From the NCBI GenBank assembly GCA_964447405.1, contig CAYUSP010000003.1:558001-622000 (forward strand): DNA of 64,000 nt, in the 5' to 3' direction. Below the pieces are notes generated by a model, which made no database searches, was not told the DNA's origin, and saw nothing but the letters and a program-made list of their open reading frames with translations. Every line of letters starts with the position of its first letter. The stretch's first letter is position 1. This DNA is from JALNZF01 sp964447405. GTDB taxonomy: Bacteria > Nitrospirota > UBA9217. The position numbers were made by a program, and so were the translations under genes. Below, piece by piece: positions 1 through 7,479 of the stretch.

Positions 1-1
1 A

Positions 2-133
2 GGCAAATTCTTTTTGACAACAATAGGCGACTGGTCTACTATTGCCGCATGCCTGTCAAGGACACACGATCACGCCGCCGCTCTGGAAGATGTCTCCAGG
101 ATGACGGTATCTACAATCGAACAACTGCTCTGA
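2..133 (+). CDS. C-terminal end of a truncated protein, unknown
   Basis: An open frame runs from the window edge to TGA at 131-133 and encodes about 43 residues ending ...TVSTIEQLL. The start lies outside the window. The mostly helical tail, with an STIAACLSR segment, would suit the C-terminal ligand domain of a TetR-type regulator, but no signature motif is present and this is a guess. It is followed 46 bases later by a gene with its own strong ribosome binding site. Confidence applies to this being the end of a real gene, not to its family. Confidence 0.4.
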   Translation, partial: GKFFLTTIGDWSTIAACLSRTHDHAAALEDVSRMTVSTIEQLL

Positions 134-179
134 AGCTCCCGCTACACCTACAGGGGCCGGATAAACCAAAGGAGGAAAT

Positions 180-584
180 ATGAAATTTGGAAGACTCAAT
201 ATTGCCGCAGGAGCGATCGGACTCCTGATCGGAGCCTGCGGCGGAATGGCGCTGGGCCTGACGTTCGATCAATATGCTGCAAAAGACGGTTATCACGTGC
301 TTTCCCTCATCCGGTTCTATTTCAGGGAAGGCCATTCCCACGGCATGCCCTTCTCCCTCTACAACATTCTTTTCGGTTTGCTCGTTGACAGGCTTGCTCT
401 TTCTGACAAAATGAAGAAGACCGGTTCCATACTGGCGGTCTGTGCCTTCATATTGCCTCTTGGGCTTTTTGGCAAGGCACTCTCGGGCGCATCTCCGAAC
501 TTCCCTCCGTTTGGGATTCTGGGGGCTTTCGCTCTGATGGGGTCTCTGATCATCATCCTCATGGGCATTAAGAAGGCAGAATAA
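180..584 (+). CDS. Small hypothetical membrane protein, 134 aa
   Basis: The protein has about four hydrophobic segments: residues 8-27 (GAIGLLIGACGGMALGL), about 60-72, about 84-100 and about 112-130. The region between the first two is polar and carries an HSHGMP motif that could bind metal, although nothing else supports that. I do not recognise a family. The start is well supported by AAAGGAGG a few bases upstream of the ATG. It sits 18 bases before a DUF1761 membrane protein that also has a strong ribosome binding site, so the two are probably co-transcribed. Likely location is the inner membrane; function unknown. Confidence 0.75.
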   Translation: MKFGRLNIAAGAIGLLIGACGGMALGLTFDQYAAKDGYHVLSLIRFYFREGHSHGMPFSLYNILFGLLVDRLALSDKMKKTGSILAVCAFILPLGLFGKALSGASPNFPPFGILGAFALMGSLIIILMGIKKAE

Positions 585-602
585 TTTGAGGAGGTATATG
601 AC

Positions 603-1007
603 ATGGAAGTGCACCTCAACTACGGGGCCGTGATCGTCGCGGCAATCGCGAATTATATCATCGGTGCAATCTGGTACGGAGCGCTGTTCGGTGAAACATG
701 GAAAAAGCTTTCAGGGATCTCTGATATGAAACCGACGCCCCTGAACATCGCGGTGGGCCTGATCAGCGCACTAGTCATGAGCTGGGTGCTTGCGCATGCG
801 CTCGTTTTTGCAGGTGCTTATCTGAAGACCACAGGCGTGTCCGCCGGTCTCATGACAGGGTTTTTTAACTGGTTGGGTTTCATCGCCACCGTAACGGTGG
901 GAAGCGTGATCTATGAGAACAAACCCTGGAAGCTGTGGTTCCTGAACAACGGCTACTGGCTCATTTCGTTGCTCGTCATGGGAACGATCCTGGCAATGTG
1001 GAAATAG
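603..1007 (+). CDS. DUF1761 family membrane protein
   Basis: A 134-residue integral membrane protein with four predicted helices. The first helix and loop carry the typical DUF1761 pattern (AAIANYIIGAIWYG.LFG..W), and the C-terminus has a conserved aromatic-rich segment (WKLWFLNNGYWLI). This family is widespread in bacteria and has no established function. The ribosome binding site GAGGAGG lies 8 bases before the ATG. The gene follows another small membrane protein, so the pair may be one transcription unit. The downstream DUF1801 gene is convergent and no strong terminator was seen between them. Confidence 0.85.
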   Translation: MEVHLNYGAVIVAAIANYIIGAIWYGALFGETWKKLSGISDMKPTPLNIAVGLISALVMSWVLAHALVFAGAYLKTTGVSAGLMTGFFNWLGFIATVTVGSVIYENKPWKLWFLNNGYWLISLLVMGTILAMWK

Positions 1008-1063
1008 TCTGCGCTGTGCGCACTCCCTGGGCCCGACTACTGTCACGTATCAACGTCATTTTG

Positions 1064-1525
1064 TTATTTTCTCCCTGGCCGTGCCTTTCCGCCTGATATA
1101 TTGAGTGCGACTGCGGCACGGATCAGCGCCTTGAATGCGTCAATATCGACTTCCTCCCCTTCTTGGATGTCAATCGCACGCCTGAGGGTCCCGTCGAGGC
1201 TTGCGTTGAAGAGCCTGGCCGGGTCCTTCAGAGCAGCACCCTTAGCGAAGGTGAGTTTCACTTTGTCATTATAGTGCTCACCAGTGCAGATGACGCCGTC
1301 GTGGGACCACACCGGGAACCCCGACATCGAGTTCGACGGCTTTCTCCATTTCAGTTCCTCGACCACATCCGGGTCTGCTTCTTTGATGAGCTTGCGTATT
1401 CTGCTCAGCATTGCCCCGCGCCAGTCCGCGAGCTCGGCGATTCTTTTGTCAATCAGCTCAGATGCCGACCTGCCCTCCGTCGATCCCGACTTTTCATGTT
1501 CCTCTCCTAAAACATCCAGAGTCAT
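1064..1525 (-). CDS. DUF1801 domain protein (YdhG-like)
   Basis: A 153-residue soluble protein. It starts with a helical region (ASELIDKRIAELADWRGAMLSRIRKLIKEADPDVVEELKWR), followed by the characteristic DUF1801 strands (KPSNSMSGFPVWSHDGVICTGEHYNDKVKLTFAKGAAL) and the late pattern LDGTLRRAIDI. This matches the DUF1801/YdhG fold, which is related to iron-chaperone-like and frataxin-like proteins, but the role of most members is unknown. The start is supported by GGGAG upstream of the ATG. It stands alone between a convergent DUF1761 gene and the interrupted sigma factor gene. Confidence 0.85.
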   Translation of the reverse strand: MTLDVLGEEHEKSGSTEGRSASELIDKRIAELADWRGAMLSRIRKLIKEADPDVVEELKWRKPSNSMSGFPVWSHDGVICTGEHYNDKVKLTFAKGAALKDPARLFNASLDGTLRRAIDIQEGEEVDIDAFKALIRAAVALNISGGKARPGRK

Positions 1526-1684
1526 CGTCCCGATCTCCCGTTAGTTCCAGAGGTGCGAAGCGTCAACAGTGACCAGCCGAGTATATTTTATGCATAATGG
1601 CCTGTCAAGCAATGCTCCGGAGTTATGTCGTCAATCATAAGCGGGTAATGTTTTTTGAATGAGCAGCCGGGAATGCTGACACTG

Positions 1685-2344
1685 CTATTTTTCCCGGAAC
1701 TTCAGCGTGAGAGGCTTGCGGTCGCATGCCAACTCATTGCGCGAGTCGCGGCAGAAGACGCACTTTTTGTCCATTTCCTTCCGAAGGTTCGCGCGGCCGC
1801 GGTGGATCCGGACCTTAACCGCATCAAGGGAAATGCCGAAGACCCCTGCAATCTCTGCGTTCGTCAGGCCTTCAAGATCGCTCAGAACCAGAACGGTCCT
1901 GAATATTTCCAGGAGGCTCTCCACGATCCCGAGGATACATGCGTTCATGTCCTTGTGCACGAGCAGCATGTCGGGAAGCTGCACCTTATCGTCCGGTTCC
2001 GCCTCCCCTTCGCCTGATGCGAGTGAATCCGCTTCCGTGAGGTCCGTGTGCAGAGCAGCCGCCCGGAATGACAGACTCCGCGCATGATCGATCGCGGCAT
2101 TGGTCGCGATCCGATAGATCTAGGTTGCCAGGGTTGACTCGCCCCGGCATTCCGGGAGTGCCCGGCTGACCTTCACAAAGACTTCCTGGCAGATATCCTC
2201 CGCAGCAGACTCACCGACGGTGCGGATCAGATAGCGCAGGATCCTGGGTCGGAATTCGTCGTGGAACTTCTGGAATGCATCACTATCACTTTTAGCAGGA
2301 GCAGTCATAACATTCACTGAATAATAGTTCGAACCATTTATCAT
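1685..2344 (-). pseudogene. ECF-type sigma-70 factor, interrupted by an in-frame amber codon
   Basis: The two halves are in the same reading frame. The upstream half (2344-2123) encodes region 2: DAFQKFHDEFRPRILRYL...GESAAEDICQEVFVKVSRAL. The downstream half encodes region 4: FRTVLVLSDLEGLTNAEIAGVFGI, then AVKVRIHRGRANLRKEM. Between them TAG at 2122-2120 replaces a codon in S-T-L-A-T-(stop)-I-Y-R-I-A-T-N. ECF factors have tryptophan there (TW.YRIA.N), so TGG to TAG is the obvious change. The rest of the linker is open. Either the gene is freshly inactivated, the base is an assembly error, or the codon is read through. A Cys-containing tail (CVFCRDSRN) follows region 4. No anti-sigma gene is adjacent. 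The start at 2344 is uncertain; an internal ATG at 2308 also fits. Confidence 0.85.
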
Positions 2345-2448
2345 ATAGCTGTTTGATCCGTTTCAACCGTTTGCGCCGTTTTAGCCGTTCATACATTTAA
2401 ACTGATCCGCAATTCCCGATACCTGTTGTAATAAGATGTATTGAAGCT

Positions 2449-2468
2449 CCCCGCAGCAAGCTGCGGGG
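2449..2468. repeat. REP-like hairpin, first of a pair
   Basis: A perfect inverted repeat: arms CCCCGCAGC and GCTGCGGGG around a two-base centre. A second hairpin with the same CCCCGC ends but a different inner sequence lies 47 bases away. Paired GC-rich palindromes of this kind in intergenic DNA resemble REP/BIME elements. There is no T tract, so a simple terminator is less likely. Confidence 0.6.
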
Positions 2469-2515
2469 AATCTTCGATTCTTATGGTAAAAAGCTTTATC
2501 GTACTCGCTCGCTAA

Positions 2516-2535
2516 CCCCGCTGCAAGCAGCGGGG
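2516..2535. repeat. REP-like hairpin, second of a pair
   Basis: A perfect inverted repeat with arms CCCCGCTGC and GCAGCGGGG. It is the partner of the hairpin at 2449-2468. The 47 bases between them are AT-richer and carry a CGCTCGCTAA segment. The pair lies downstream of the serine hydrolase gene (which ends at 2578 on the minus strand) and could also protect that transcript's 3' end. Confidence 0.6.
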
Positions 2536-2577
2536 ATTGCGCTCACTCCAGAATTCATGGATCAAACTGCACAAACT

Positions 2578-3945
2578 TTACAATGCTTCAATCACCTCGG
2601 CTATCAGATCCTCCATGCTCCATGCCATCGGATTCTTCGTCAGTCCCAGCCGGACAACCACTAGTTCCCGAGAAGGGACGATCACGACACACTGGCCTTC
2701 GTAGCCCGAGGCGTAGAACATATCAGCAGGCAACCGGGGGAAAGGCCTGTCACGTTCGGGCGCTCCCGCCGTTCCGTTCGTCCAGAAATGCGCGCCGTAC
2801 TTTCCTTTCGGTGCTGCCGGTGCCGACGCCGCGGAGTAAGATACCCAGCCCTCGGGCAGGATGCGCTCCCCTTCCCATATCCCGTCCTGCAGATAGAGCA
2901 TGCCGAAGCGTGCCCAGTCCCGGGCAGTCGCATACATGAATGATGAACCGACAAAGGTGCCTGACGCGTCAACCTCCATCACTGCGCTCTGCATCCCGAT
3001 CTTCTGGAACAGCTCTCTCCGGGGAAACGCATGATAGCTGGCATCCGTGCCGCCTGCGCGGTCCCTGATTATCCGTGAGAGTATGTTTGAGGTGCCGCTC
3101 GAATACTGCCAGCGCATGCCCGGCACATGCGAAAGCGGCTTTGACACCGCGTATGCGCCCGCATCCGGACTCAGAAGAAGCATGGTGTTCACGTCCGACA
3201 GGAACGGCCCGGCCCGTTCGTCGAACTCAAGCCCGCTGCTCATGTGGAGCAGGTGGTCAAGCGTGACGGCGCTTCTTGGATCGCCGGCACCGGACCATTC
3301 CGCCACGGGCGCAGGGCGGTCGATTGCCAGCTTTCCCTGCTTCACCAGAATGCCGACGAGCGCGTTCGTCACGCTCTTGGTCATTGACCATCCTGGGAGC
3401 GGCGTATCAGCCGAAAAGCCCGCTGCATACCTCTCCGCGATGATCCGGCCTTTATGCACGATCACGACTGCCCGGGTCCTCTTCGCGCGGCTCTCTCCAC
3501 TCTCGCTAAAAGCCCTGTCGAGTACACCGAGCAGCCTGCCCGAGGGTGCTTCCACCGAAAGACTGCGGCTTGACCGTCGCGGTGTCTCATGATCTATTAT
3601 TACGGGTTTCAAAAGGAATTTATCAGATCCCTCCGGCAGCACGGTGCAGCCAAACCCGTCCCAGTATTGTGCCCGCTGCAGCGGAAGTCCCGGCATTGAA
3701 ACAGCCGTAGATCTGTCCCTGGTATCGACAGCAGCTGACATGATGCTGGCCAGGCCTTCCAACTCCTCATGCAGGACGGAGCCGGGATCGCGTTTTGACA
3801 GGAACACACCGGAGCAGAGTACTTTTGCGGTGTACACCTGTCCGATCGGTGCCAGCTGCCGCGCGTAGTAAACGGCATACAGAAGCAGCAGGATACCGCT
3901 GATAAGGATAACGCGAAGAAGCTTCTTGCGGGAACTCAATTGCAT
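2578..3945 (-). CDS. Class C beta-lactamase-like serine hydrolase, membrane anchored
   Basis: A 455-residue protein of the beta-lactamase class C/esterase/peptidase superfamily. An N-terminal hydrophobic helix (LLRVILISGILLLLYAVYYA) acts as signal or anchor, so the catalytic domain is probably periplasmic. The catalytic S-x-x-K is visible in PGWSMTKSVTNALVG, the tyrosine motif as WQYSSGTSN, and a late HFWTNG segment lies near the KTG-equivalent position. An N-terminal domain of about 140 residues precedes it. The start at 3945 is preferred over 3960 because GAGAGG lies just upstream of it. The substrate cannot be predicted; relatives include 6-aminohexanoate-dimer hydrolases. It stands alone, with REP-like hairpins downstream. 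Confidence 0.85.
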   Translation of the reverse strand: MQLSSRKKLLRVILISGILLLLYAVYYARQLAPIGQVYTAKVLCSGVFLSKRDPGSVLHEELEGLASIMSAAVDTRDRSTAVSMPGLPLQRAQYWDGFGCTVLPEGSDKFLLKPVIIDHETPRRSSRSLSVEAPSGRLLGVLDRAFSESGESRAKRTRAVVIVHKGRIIAERYAAGFSADTPLPGWSMTKSVTNALVGILVKQGKLAIDRPAPVAEWSGAGDPRSAVTLDHLLHMSSGLEFDERAGPFLSDVNTMLLLSPDAGAYAVSKPLSHVPGMRWQYSSGTSNILSRIIRDRAGGTDASYHAFPRRELFQKIGMQSAVMEVDASGTFVGSSFMYATARDWARFGMLYLQDGIWEGERILPEGWVSYSAASAPAAPKGKYGAHFWTNGTAGAPERDRPFPRLPADMFYASGYEGQCVVIVPSRELVVVRLGLTKNPMAWSMEDLIAEVIEAL

Positions 3946-4005
3946 TGACAGCCTCTCCATGCTTAGGAGTAAATGAGTGCGGCTTTCCGCCCTTCAAACA
4001 ACCCG

Positions 4006-5124
4006 CTAGGTATCGCTGATCTTCGTTGCAACTCCGGCCCCCATCAGCGCCATATCCCCCAGGAGATGCGTGGGATCCACGACATGCCCCATCATGTGGA
4101 GACCGGGTTTTCGGATAGAACCGTCAAAGTACTGCTTCAAGCACGCGATCACGGGAATGACCGTAAAATCGTATGCACTGTCGTGCTCGGACACGATTCT
4201 GACTTTTCTCTGTCTGCCGTCCTTGTTTCCTTCCGCCTGAAGCAGAAACACAATGCCCTCTTCAGCGCTGGAAAACCTGTTCAAACCCCAGATAAGAGAT
4301 TGAGCCCAAAAATGGCGGAGCGAACCCTTTTTGATCATCTGGGTCAGCATCATGACCGGAAATACCACATAATCCACAAACCAGTTGAAACCTGTTGTAT
4401 AAACGCCAGTCTCCTTCAGGTTGAATAATTGCGGCATCGTCCTGGTTTCAACCATATCCATCGCCATGCAGCTCTTTACCCCGAAACGCACTCCAAAATC
4501 GATCCTGATCGTGTCCTTATATGTTGCAACCCACCATGAGCCATGTTTGTAGATATCCGCTTTGTAATCGGCCACGAGATCAACGAGTTCATAAACAGAT
4601 TCCGGCCTGCTTTCGATCCTTACATTCATCGCAAAGGCAATGATCGCCTTGTCGTATTCGTCAAAATACTCTGCGCCTTTTCGGATGAAGACTGCAGGCA
4701 GCCCCGGATGGAAACCCGCTTGGGTGATAAAACAGCGCCCAGCATCCCTGATCCGTTCCTGAAGCTCTGCAAGGACCGGATAGACGTCCTGCTGAAAATA
4801 GATATCCAGGTAGTCAATGCGTGATTCCAATGCAATTTCAGCGATCTGCTTCGCCCACCTTGTCGTCGTGGCAGCAACAAGCACAAGATCGATCTCCTGA
4901 AATGCCTTGCGAAGGCTCGCGATATCTGATGCTTCAGCATGACGTGCGGAAATGCGCTCCGGGGCGTGTTCTTTCTTCAGTTTGCCGGCCAGCTCTTCGG
5001 CTTTTTCGAGGTTCCTTCCGGCAACGATCACGTTCACACCGGTTTCTTTGAGAAGATATTGGCAGAACACTCTGCCCGTCCCGCCATAACCGCCCAGGAC
5101 GAGGATGGTCCTTGTATTGTTCAT
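4006..5124 (-). CDS. Saccharopine dehydrogenase-like NAD(P)-binding protein
   Basis: A 372-residue protein with an N-terminal Rossmann motif (ILVLGGYGGTGRVFCQYLL), followed by VIVAGRNLEKAEELAGKLK, typical of the saccharopine dehydrogenase/trans-acting enoyl reductase family. DLVLVAA and YLDIYFQQ fit the family's second half-domain. The C-terminal half (FNWFVDYVVFPVMMLTQMI) is hydrophobic and may touch the membrane. The ATG at 5124 begins directly before the Rossmann motif; a longer frame upstream would run into the preceding gene. It starts 4 bases after the stop of the ATC-hydrolase-like gene, so the two are probably translated together. Reaction and substrate are unknown. Confidence 0.8.
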   Translation of the reverse strand: MNNTRTILVLGGYGGTGRVFCQYLLKETGVNVIVAGRNLEKAEELAGKLKKEHAPERISARHAEASDIASLRKAFQEIDLVLVAATTTRWAKQIAEIALESRIDYLDIYFQQDVYPVLAELQERIRDAGRCFITQAGFHPGLPAVFIRKGAEYFDEYDKAIIAFAMNVRIESRPESVYELVDLVADYKADIYKHGSWWVATYKDTIRIDFGVRFGVKSCMAMDMVETRTMPQLFNLKETGVYTTGFNWFVDYVVFPVMMLTQMIKKGSLRHFWAQSLIWGLNRFSSAEEGIVFLLQAEGNKDGRQRKVRIVSEHDSAYDFTVIPVIACLKQYFDGSIRKPGLHMMGHVVDPTHLLGDMALMGAGVATKISDT

Positions 5125-5128
5125 AGCG

Positions 5129-5614
5129 CTAATCCGTTTTCGGCGTCGCAACAAGCCTTTTATAGGTATGATCGCACAAGCGGTCACCGGTCCCGATCTG
5201 GTGTTCCCTCTCGAACAGCCACTTGTCCCGATTCTCGTCAGCCTTGGCCCAGTCACCTTTGCAGAGATAAGGATTCAGGTCAGCCAGGCCGGTCACCTTG
5301 AATACTGCACAGACCGGGCAGCTGCTGATATTGATCCTGAGTGTGTCCTTTGTGTCCTCTACCACCCTGACAGCAAAAAAGGGCCGCCAATAGCGAAGAT
5401 TAGACCTCATTTTAGCACGAAACAGGTCGAAATCCATTGCGCTTTGTATCTCGGGCACCCAGAACCGAAGCGATTTTTTCGCCAGAGAAGTGACAACAGG
5501 CCCCCAGACAAGAACCGCTTTTCTTTTTCCGGAGAAAAGCACGGTCCCGTATATGCGGACAATAAGCGGGCAAAGCAATAGCGCGGTGAGAATATTCCGG
5601 GCTGAGTTGATCAT
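5129..5614 (-). CDS. L-2-amino-thiazoline-4-carboxylic acid hydrolase family protein
   Basis: A 161-residue protein matching the ATC hydrolase family (PF14196-type): the conserved Cys-containing block SSCPVCAVFKVTGLADLNPYLCKGDWAKADE is followed by FEREHQIGTGDRLCDHTYK, with the expected C-D-x-x-Y/F signature near the end. Characterised ATC hydrolases open 2-aminothiazoline-4-carboxylate in cysteine metabolism, but most family members are uncharacterised. The first 25 residues are hydrophobic (ILTALLLCPLIVRIYGTVLF), which is unusual for a soluble hydrolase and suggests membrane association. It lies between a tiny protein gene upstream and the saccharopine dehydrogenase-like gene downstream, all on the minus strand. 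Confidence 0.75.
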   Translation of the reverse strand: MINSARNILTALLLCPLIVRIYGTVLFSGKRKAVLVWGPVVTSLAKKSLRFWVPEIQSAMDFDLFRAKMRSNLRYWRPFFAVRVVEDTKDTLRINISSCPVCAVFKVTGLADLNPYLCKGDWAKADENRDKWLFEREHQIGTGDRLCDHTYKRLVATPKTD

Positions 5615-5630
5615 ATATGCTGCGGCCGGT

Positions 5631-5789
5631 CTAGTGTTTGGACGCGCTTAACTCGGCGGACAGGTCCGTCGGGTCGTCCAGATCAATCCGAACGAACGCA
5701 TCCCGCAGTTCGCGGGAATACAGAAACAATCCGATTCGTTTGTCCGCGTCCCCCTGTTGGTACTCTTGTAATGCCCGATCGATACTCAT
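5631..5789 (-). CDS. Small protein of 52 aa, translationally coupled to the CGGC gene
   Basis: Reading the minus strand gives MSIDRALQEYQQGD..., with a middle segment KRIGLFLYSRELRDAFVRIDLDD and an end LSAELSASKH. The ATG overlaps the TGA of the upstream CGGC-domain gene as ATGA, and GGGGAGGAA lies 6 bases before it. That is strong evidence that it is expressed. The protein is acidic and soluble, with a helical start. I do not recognise a family. The ATC-hydrolase-like gene begins 16 bases further on, so the four minus-strand genes from 6235 to 4006 look like one operon. Confidence 0.75.
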   Translation of the reverse strand: MSIDRALQEYQQGDADKRIGLFLYSRELRDAFVRIDLDDPTDLSAELSASKH

Positions 5790-6235
5790 GATCGTTCCTC
5801 CCCGTCCTTATTCAGAATAACATCCACCATGGTTTTACGCGGCTGGCAGAAGAGCTTCTTTACGCGCATGCGGTATTCCTCCGGCGTCACGTGCTCTTCG
5901 TGAGTGCCGATGACGATCCGGATCTTCGGAAAGGCTTCTTCCAGCGCTGTCTTGTATTTTTCCCGGAACGGGCACAATGCCTTCATGCAGTACGAGAAAT
6001 GGATCGTATCCACGCCGAACTCTGTCAATGCGCGTATCCGCTGGAGCAGCTTGTCCGGGCCGGTAAGCGTCGGGCAGCCCGGACAGTTGATCATGCCTGC
6101 CAGGGTCAGCTTTTCCTCCGGCGGATACTCCGCGAAAGCGCCTTTTCTTTTGCGGAAGTCGGATAGACAAGTGACCGAGGAGCAGCCAAGGTCCTGTGTA
6201 GCATTGGAACAGGTTAATATGCCGATCTTTGCCAT
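5786..6235 (-). CDS. CGGC domain-containing protein
   Basis: A 149-residue cysteine-rich protein of the CGGC family (PF08821-type). The N-terminal strand MAKIGILTCSNATQDLGCSSVTC contains Cys 9, 18 and 23. The name-giving motif appears as INCPGCP (Cys 51 and 54), so glycine is replaced by proline at the second position. Later HFSYCMKALCPFREKYK supplies two more cysteines. The family is thought to bind metal or act in redox chemistry, but no member has a proven role that I know of. It is the first gene of a four-gene minus-strand operon and ends in an ATGA overlap with a 52-residue protein. Confidence 0.85.
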   Translation of the reverse strand: MAKIGILTCSNATQDLGCSSVTCLSDFRKRKGAFAEYPPEEKLTLAGMINCPGCPTLTGPDKLLQRIRALTEFGVDTIHFSYCMKALCPFREKYKTALEEAFPKIRIVIGTHEEHVTPEEYRMRVKKLFCQPRKTMVDVILNKDGEERS

Positions 6236-6276
6236 TTCTTCCCCCCTTGTCGTGGATCATTCAATTACCACGCTTC

Positions 6277-7428
6277 TTACTGCTTTAGGAAAAGTCGATC
6301 GAGCTTGCTCATCTCGCTTCTCGTATTGAATGTCGTCTGATTCGACATGATCACGGTCGCCAGTCCTTTTGACGGGTACATCCTCATTTCGCTGTGAAAT
6401 CCCGCTCCCCCGCCTTCCTTGTAGTAATAGCGGGTCCCGTCGAGATTGCCGATATGCCAGCCCAGGGTCATGTCGATCTCGTTCCCGGACCGGTCCTTTT
6501 GGCGGGTGAAAAGAAGCTCCCTGCCCCTATCATTCAGCAGGACCGGCTGCTCGGCCAGCAGATCACGAAGGATGACACTGAACGCCCGCGCCGTACCGAT
6601 CGACCCGCCGAATGCCGGGCCGTTCACATACACATCTTTTATATGCAGCCAGCCGCCTTCATAGTTTCCCCATACTTCCCTGTCCGTAACGAATCTTTTG
6701 ATCAGATTCAGGAAAGAATATTTCGCCAGATACCCTTTTGCATGCAGACCATCAGTGGAATAGGCGAATGCCATCACATCCTGCGACAGTCCCAGTCTTT
6801 CAAATATGTGTGTTTTGATATAGGAAGTATAGGAAGCGCCGGAAGCAGCCTCGATGACATTTCCGAGCAGCCAGTAGTCGATGTTCGAGTAAGCATACTT
6901 CGTCCCCGGAGAATTGCTCAGGTTCGGATTCTGTTCGAGGACCGATGTCAATGCAGCGCTTTCATTGAAACTTAGATGGTCTTTCGCCAGATGCACCCAT
7001 CTCAGAGGGATCGGATTGGGGATCCCCGAAGTATGATTCATCAGCTGCCGGATGGTTATATCCTGATCGTAAGGATGCTTTACATATCGAGAAACCGGCA
7101 AATCGATTTCGAGCATGTCCTGCTCCAAAAGCTGCAGGATGGCGATGGCGGTCAATGTTTTCGTCATGGAAAACGCGGCCATGGCGTGGTTAAGTGACAA
7201 GGGCGTGTTCTTCCCCACATCAGCAAGACCCGTGCTGTGTTCGTAAAGAATGCCTGCCCGGCCTGTGACGACATATTGAATTCCCGGTCCGTCAGGCGAA
7301 GTCATGTGAGCCAGCAGTTTTGCTATCTGGTTATCGTCAGCCATGTTATTATTTTCGCCGGAATAGCTGAAATAACTTATCTGTGCCAAGAGCACCGCGA
7401 GCATGATCATAATTTTTACAAATTGCAT
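6277..7428 (-). CDS. Class C beta-lactamase-like serine hydrolase, exported
   Basis: A 383-residue protein beginning with a hydrophobic signal segment (FVKIMIMLAVLLAQISYFSYS). The S-x-x-K nucleophile is in MAAFSMTKTLTAIAILQLL, the tyrosine motif is YAYSNIDYW (Y-x-N), and GGGAGFHSEMRMYP lies at the usual position of the third motif (HxG-like). This fits the beta-lactamase class C/penicillin-binding-like hydrolases. It is a second, divergent member compared with the gene at 2578-3945. A GTG at 7449 would extend it by seven residues; the ATG at 7428 places the signal peptide at the N-terminus and is preferred. It lies between the CGGC operon and the lipoprotein hydrolase gene, all on the same strand. 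Substrate unknown. Confidence 0.85.
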   Translation of the reverse strand: MQFVKIMIMLAVLLAQISYFSYSGENNNMADDNQIAKLLAHMTSPDGPGIQYVVTGRAGILYEHSTGLADVGKNTPLSLNHAMAAFSMTKTLTAIAILQLLEQDMLEIDLPVSRYVKHPYDQDITIRQLMNHTSGIPNPIPLRWVHLAKDHLSFNESAALTSVLEQNPNLSNSPGTKYAYSNIDYWLLGNVIEAASGASYTSYIKTHIFERLGLSQDVMAFAYSTDGLHAKGYLAKYSFLNLIKRFVTDREVWGNYEGGWLHIKDVYVNGPAFGGSIGTARAFSVILRDLLAEQPVLLNDRGRELLFTRQKDRSGNEIDMTLGWHIGNLDGTRYYYKEGGGAGFHSEMRMYPSKGLATVIMSNQTTFNTRSEMSKLDRLFLKQ

Positions 7429-7479
7429 TCTCGACCCCTGTTCTGCCACGGCTGATAAAGGATCGCATTCTGACTTTAC

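Noticed and set aside
4006..5256. Longer start of the dehydrogenase-like gene at 5256
   Set aside because: The extra 44 residues overlap the upstream gene and precede the Rossmann motif; ATG 5124 fits the fold and gene spacing.
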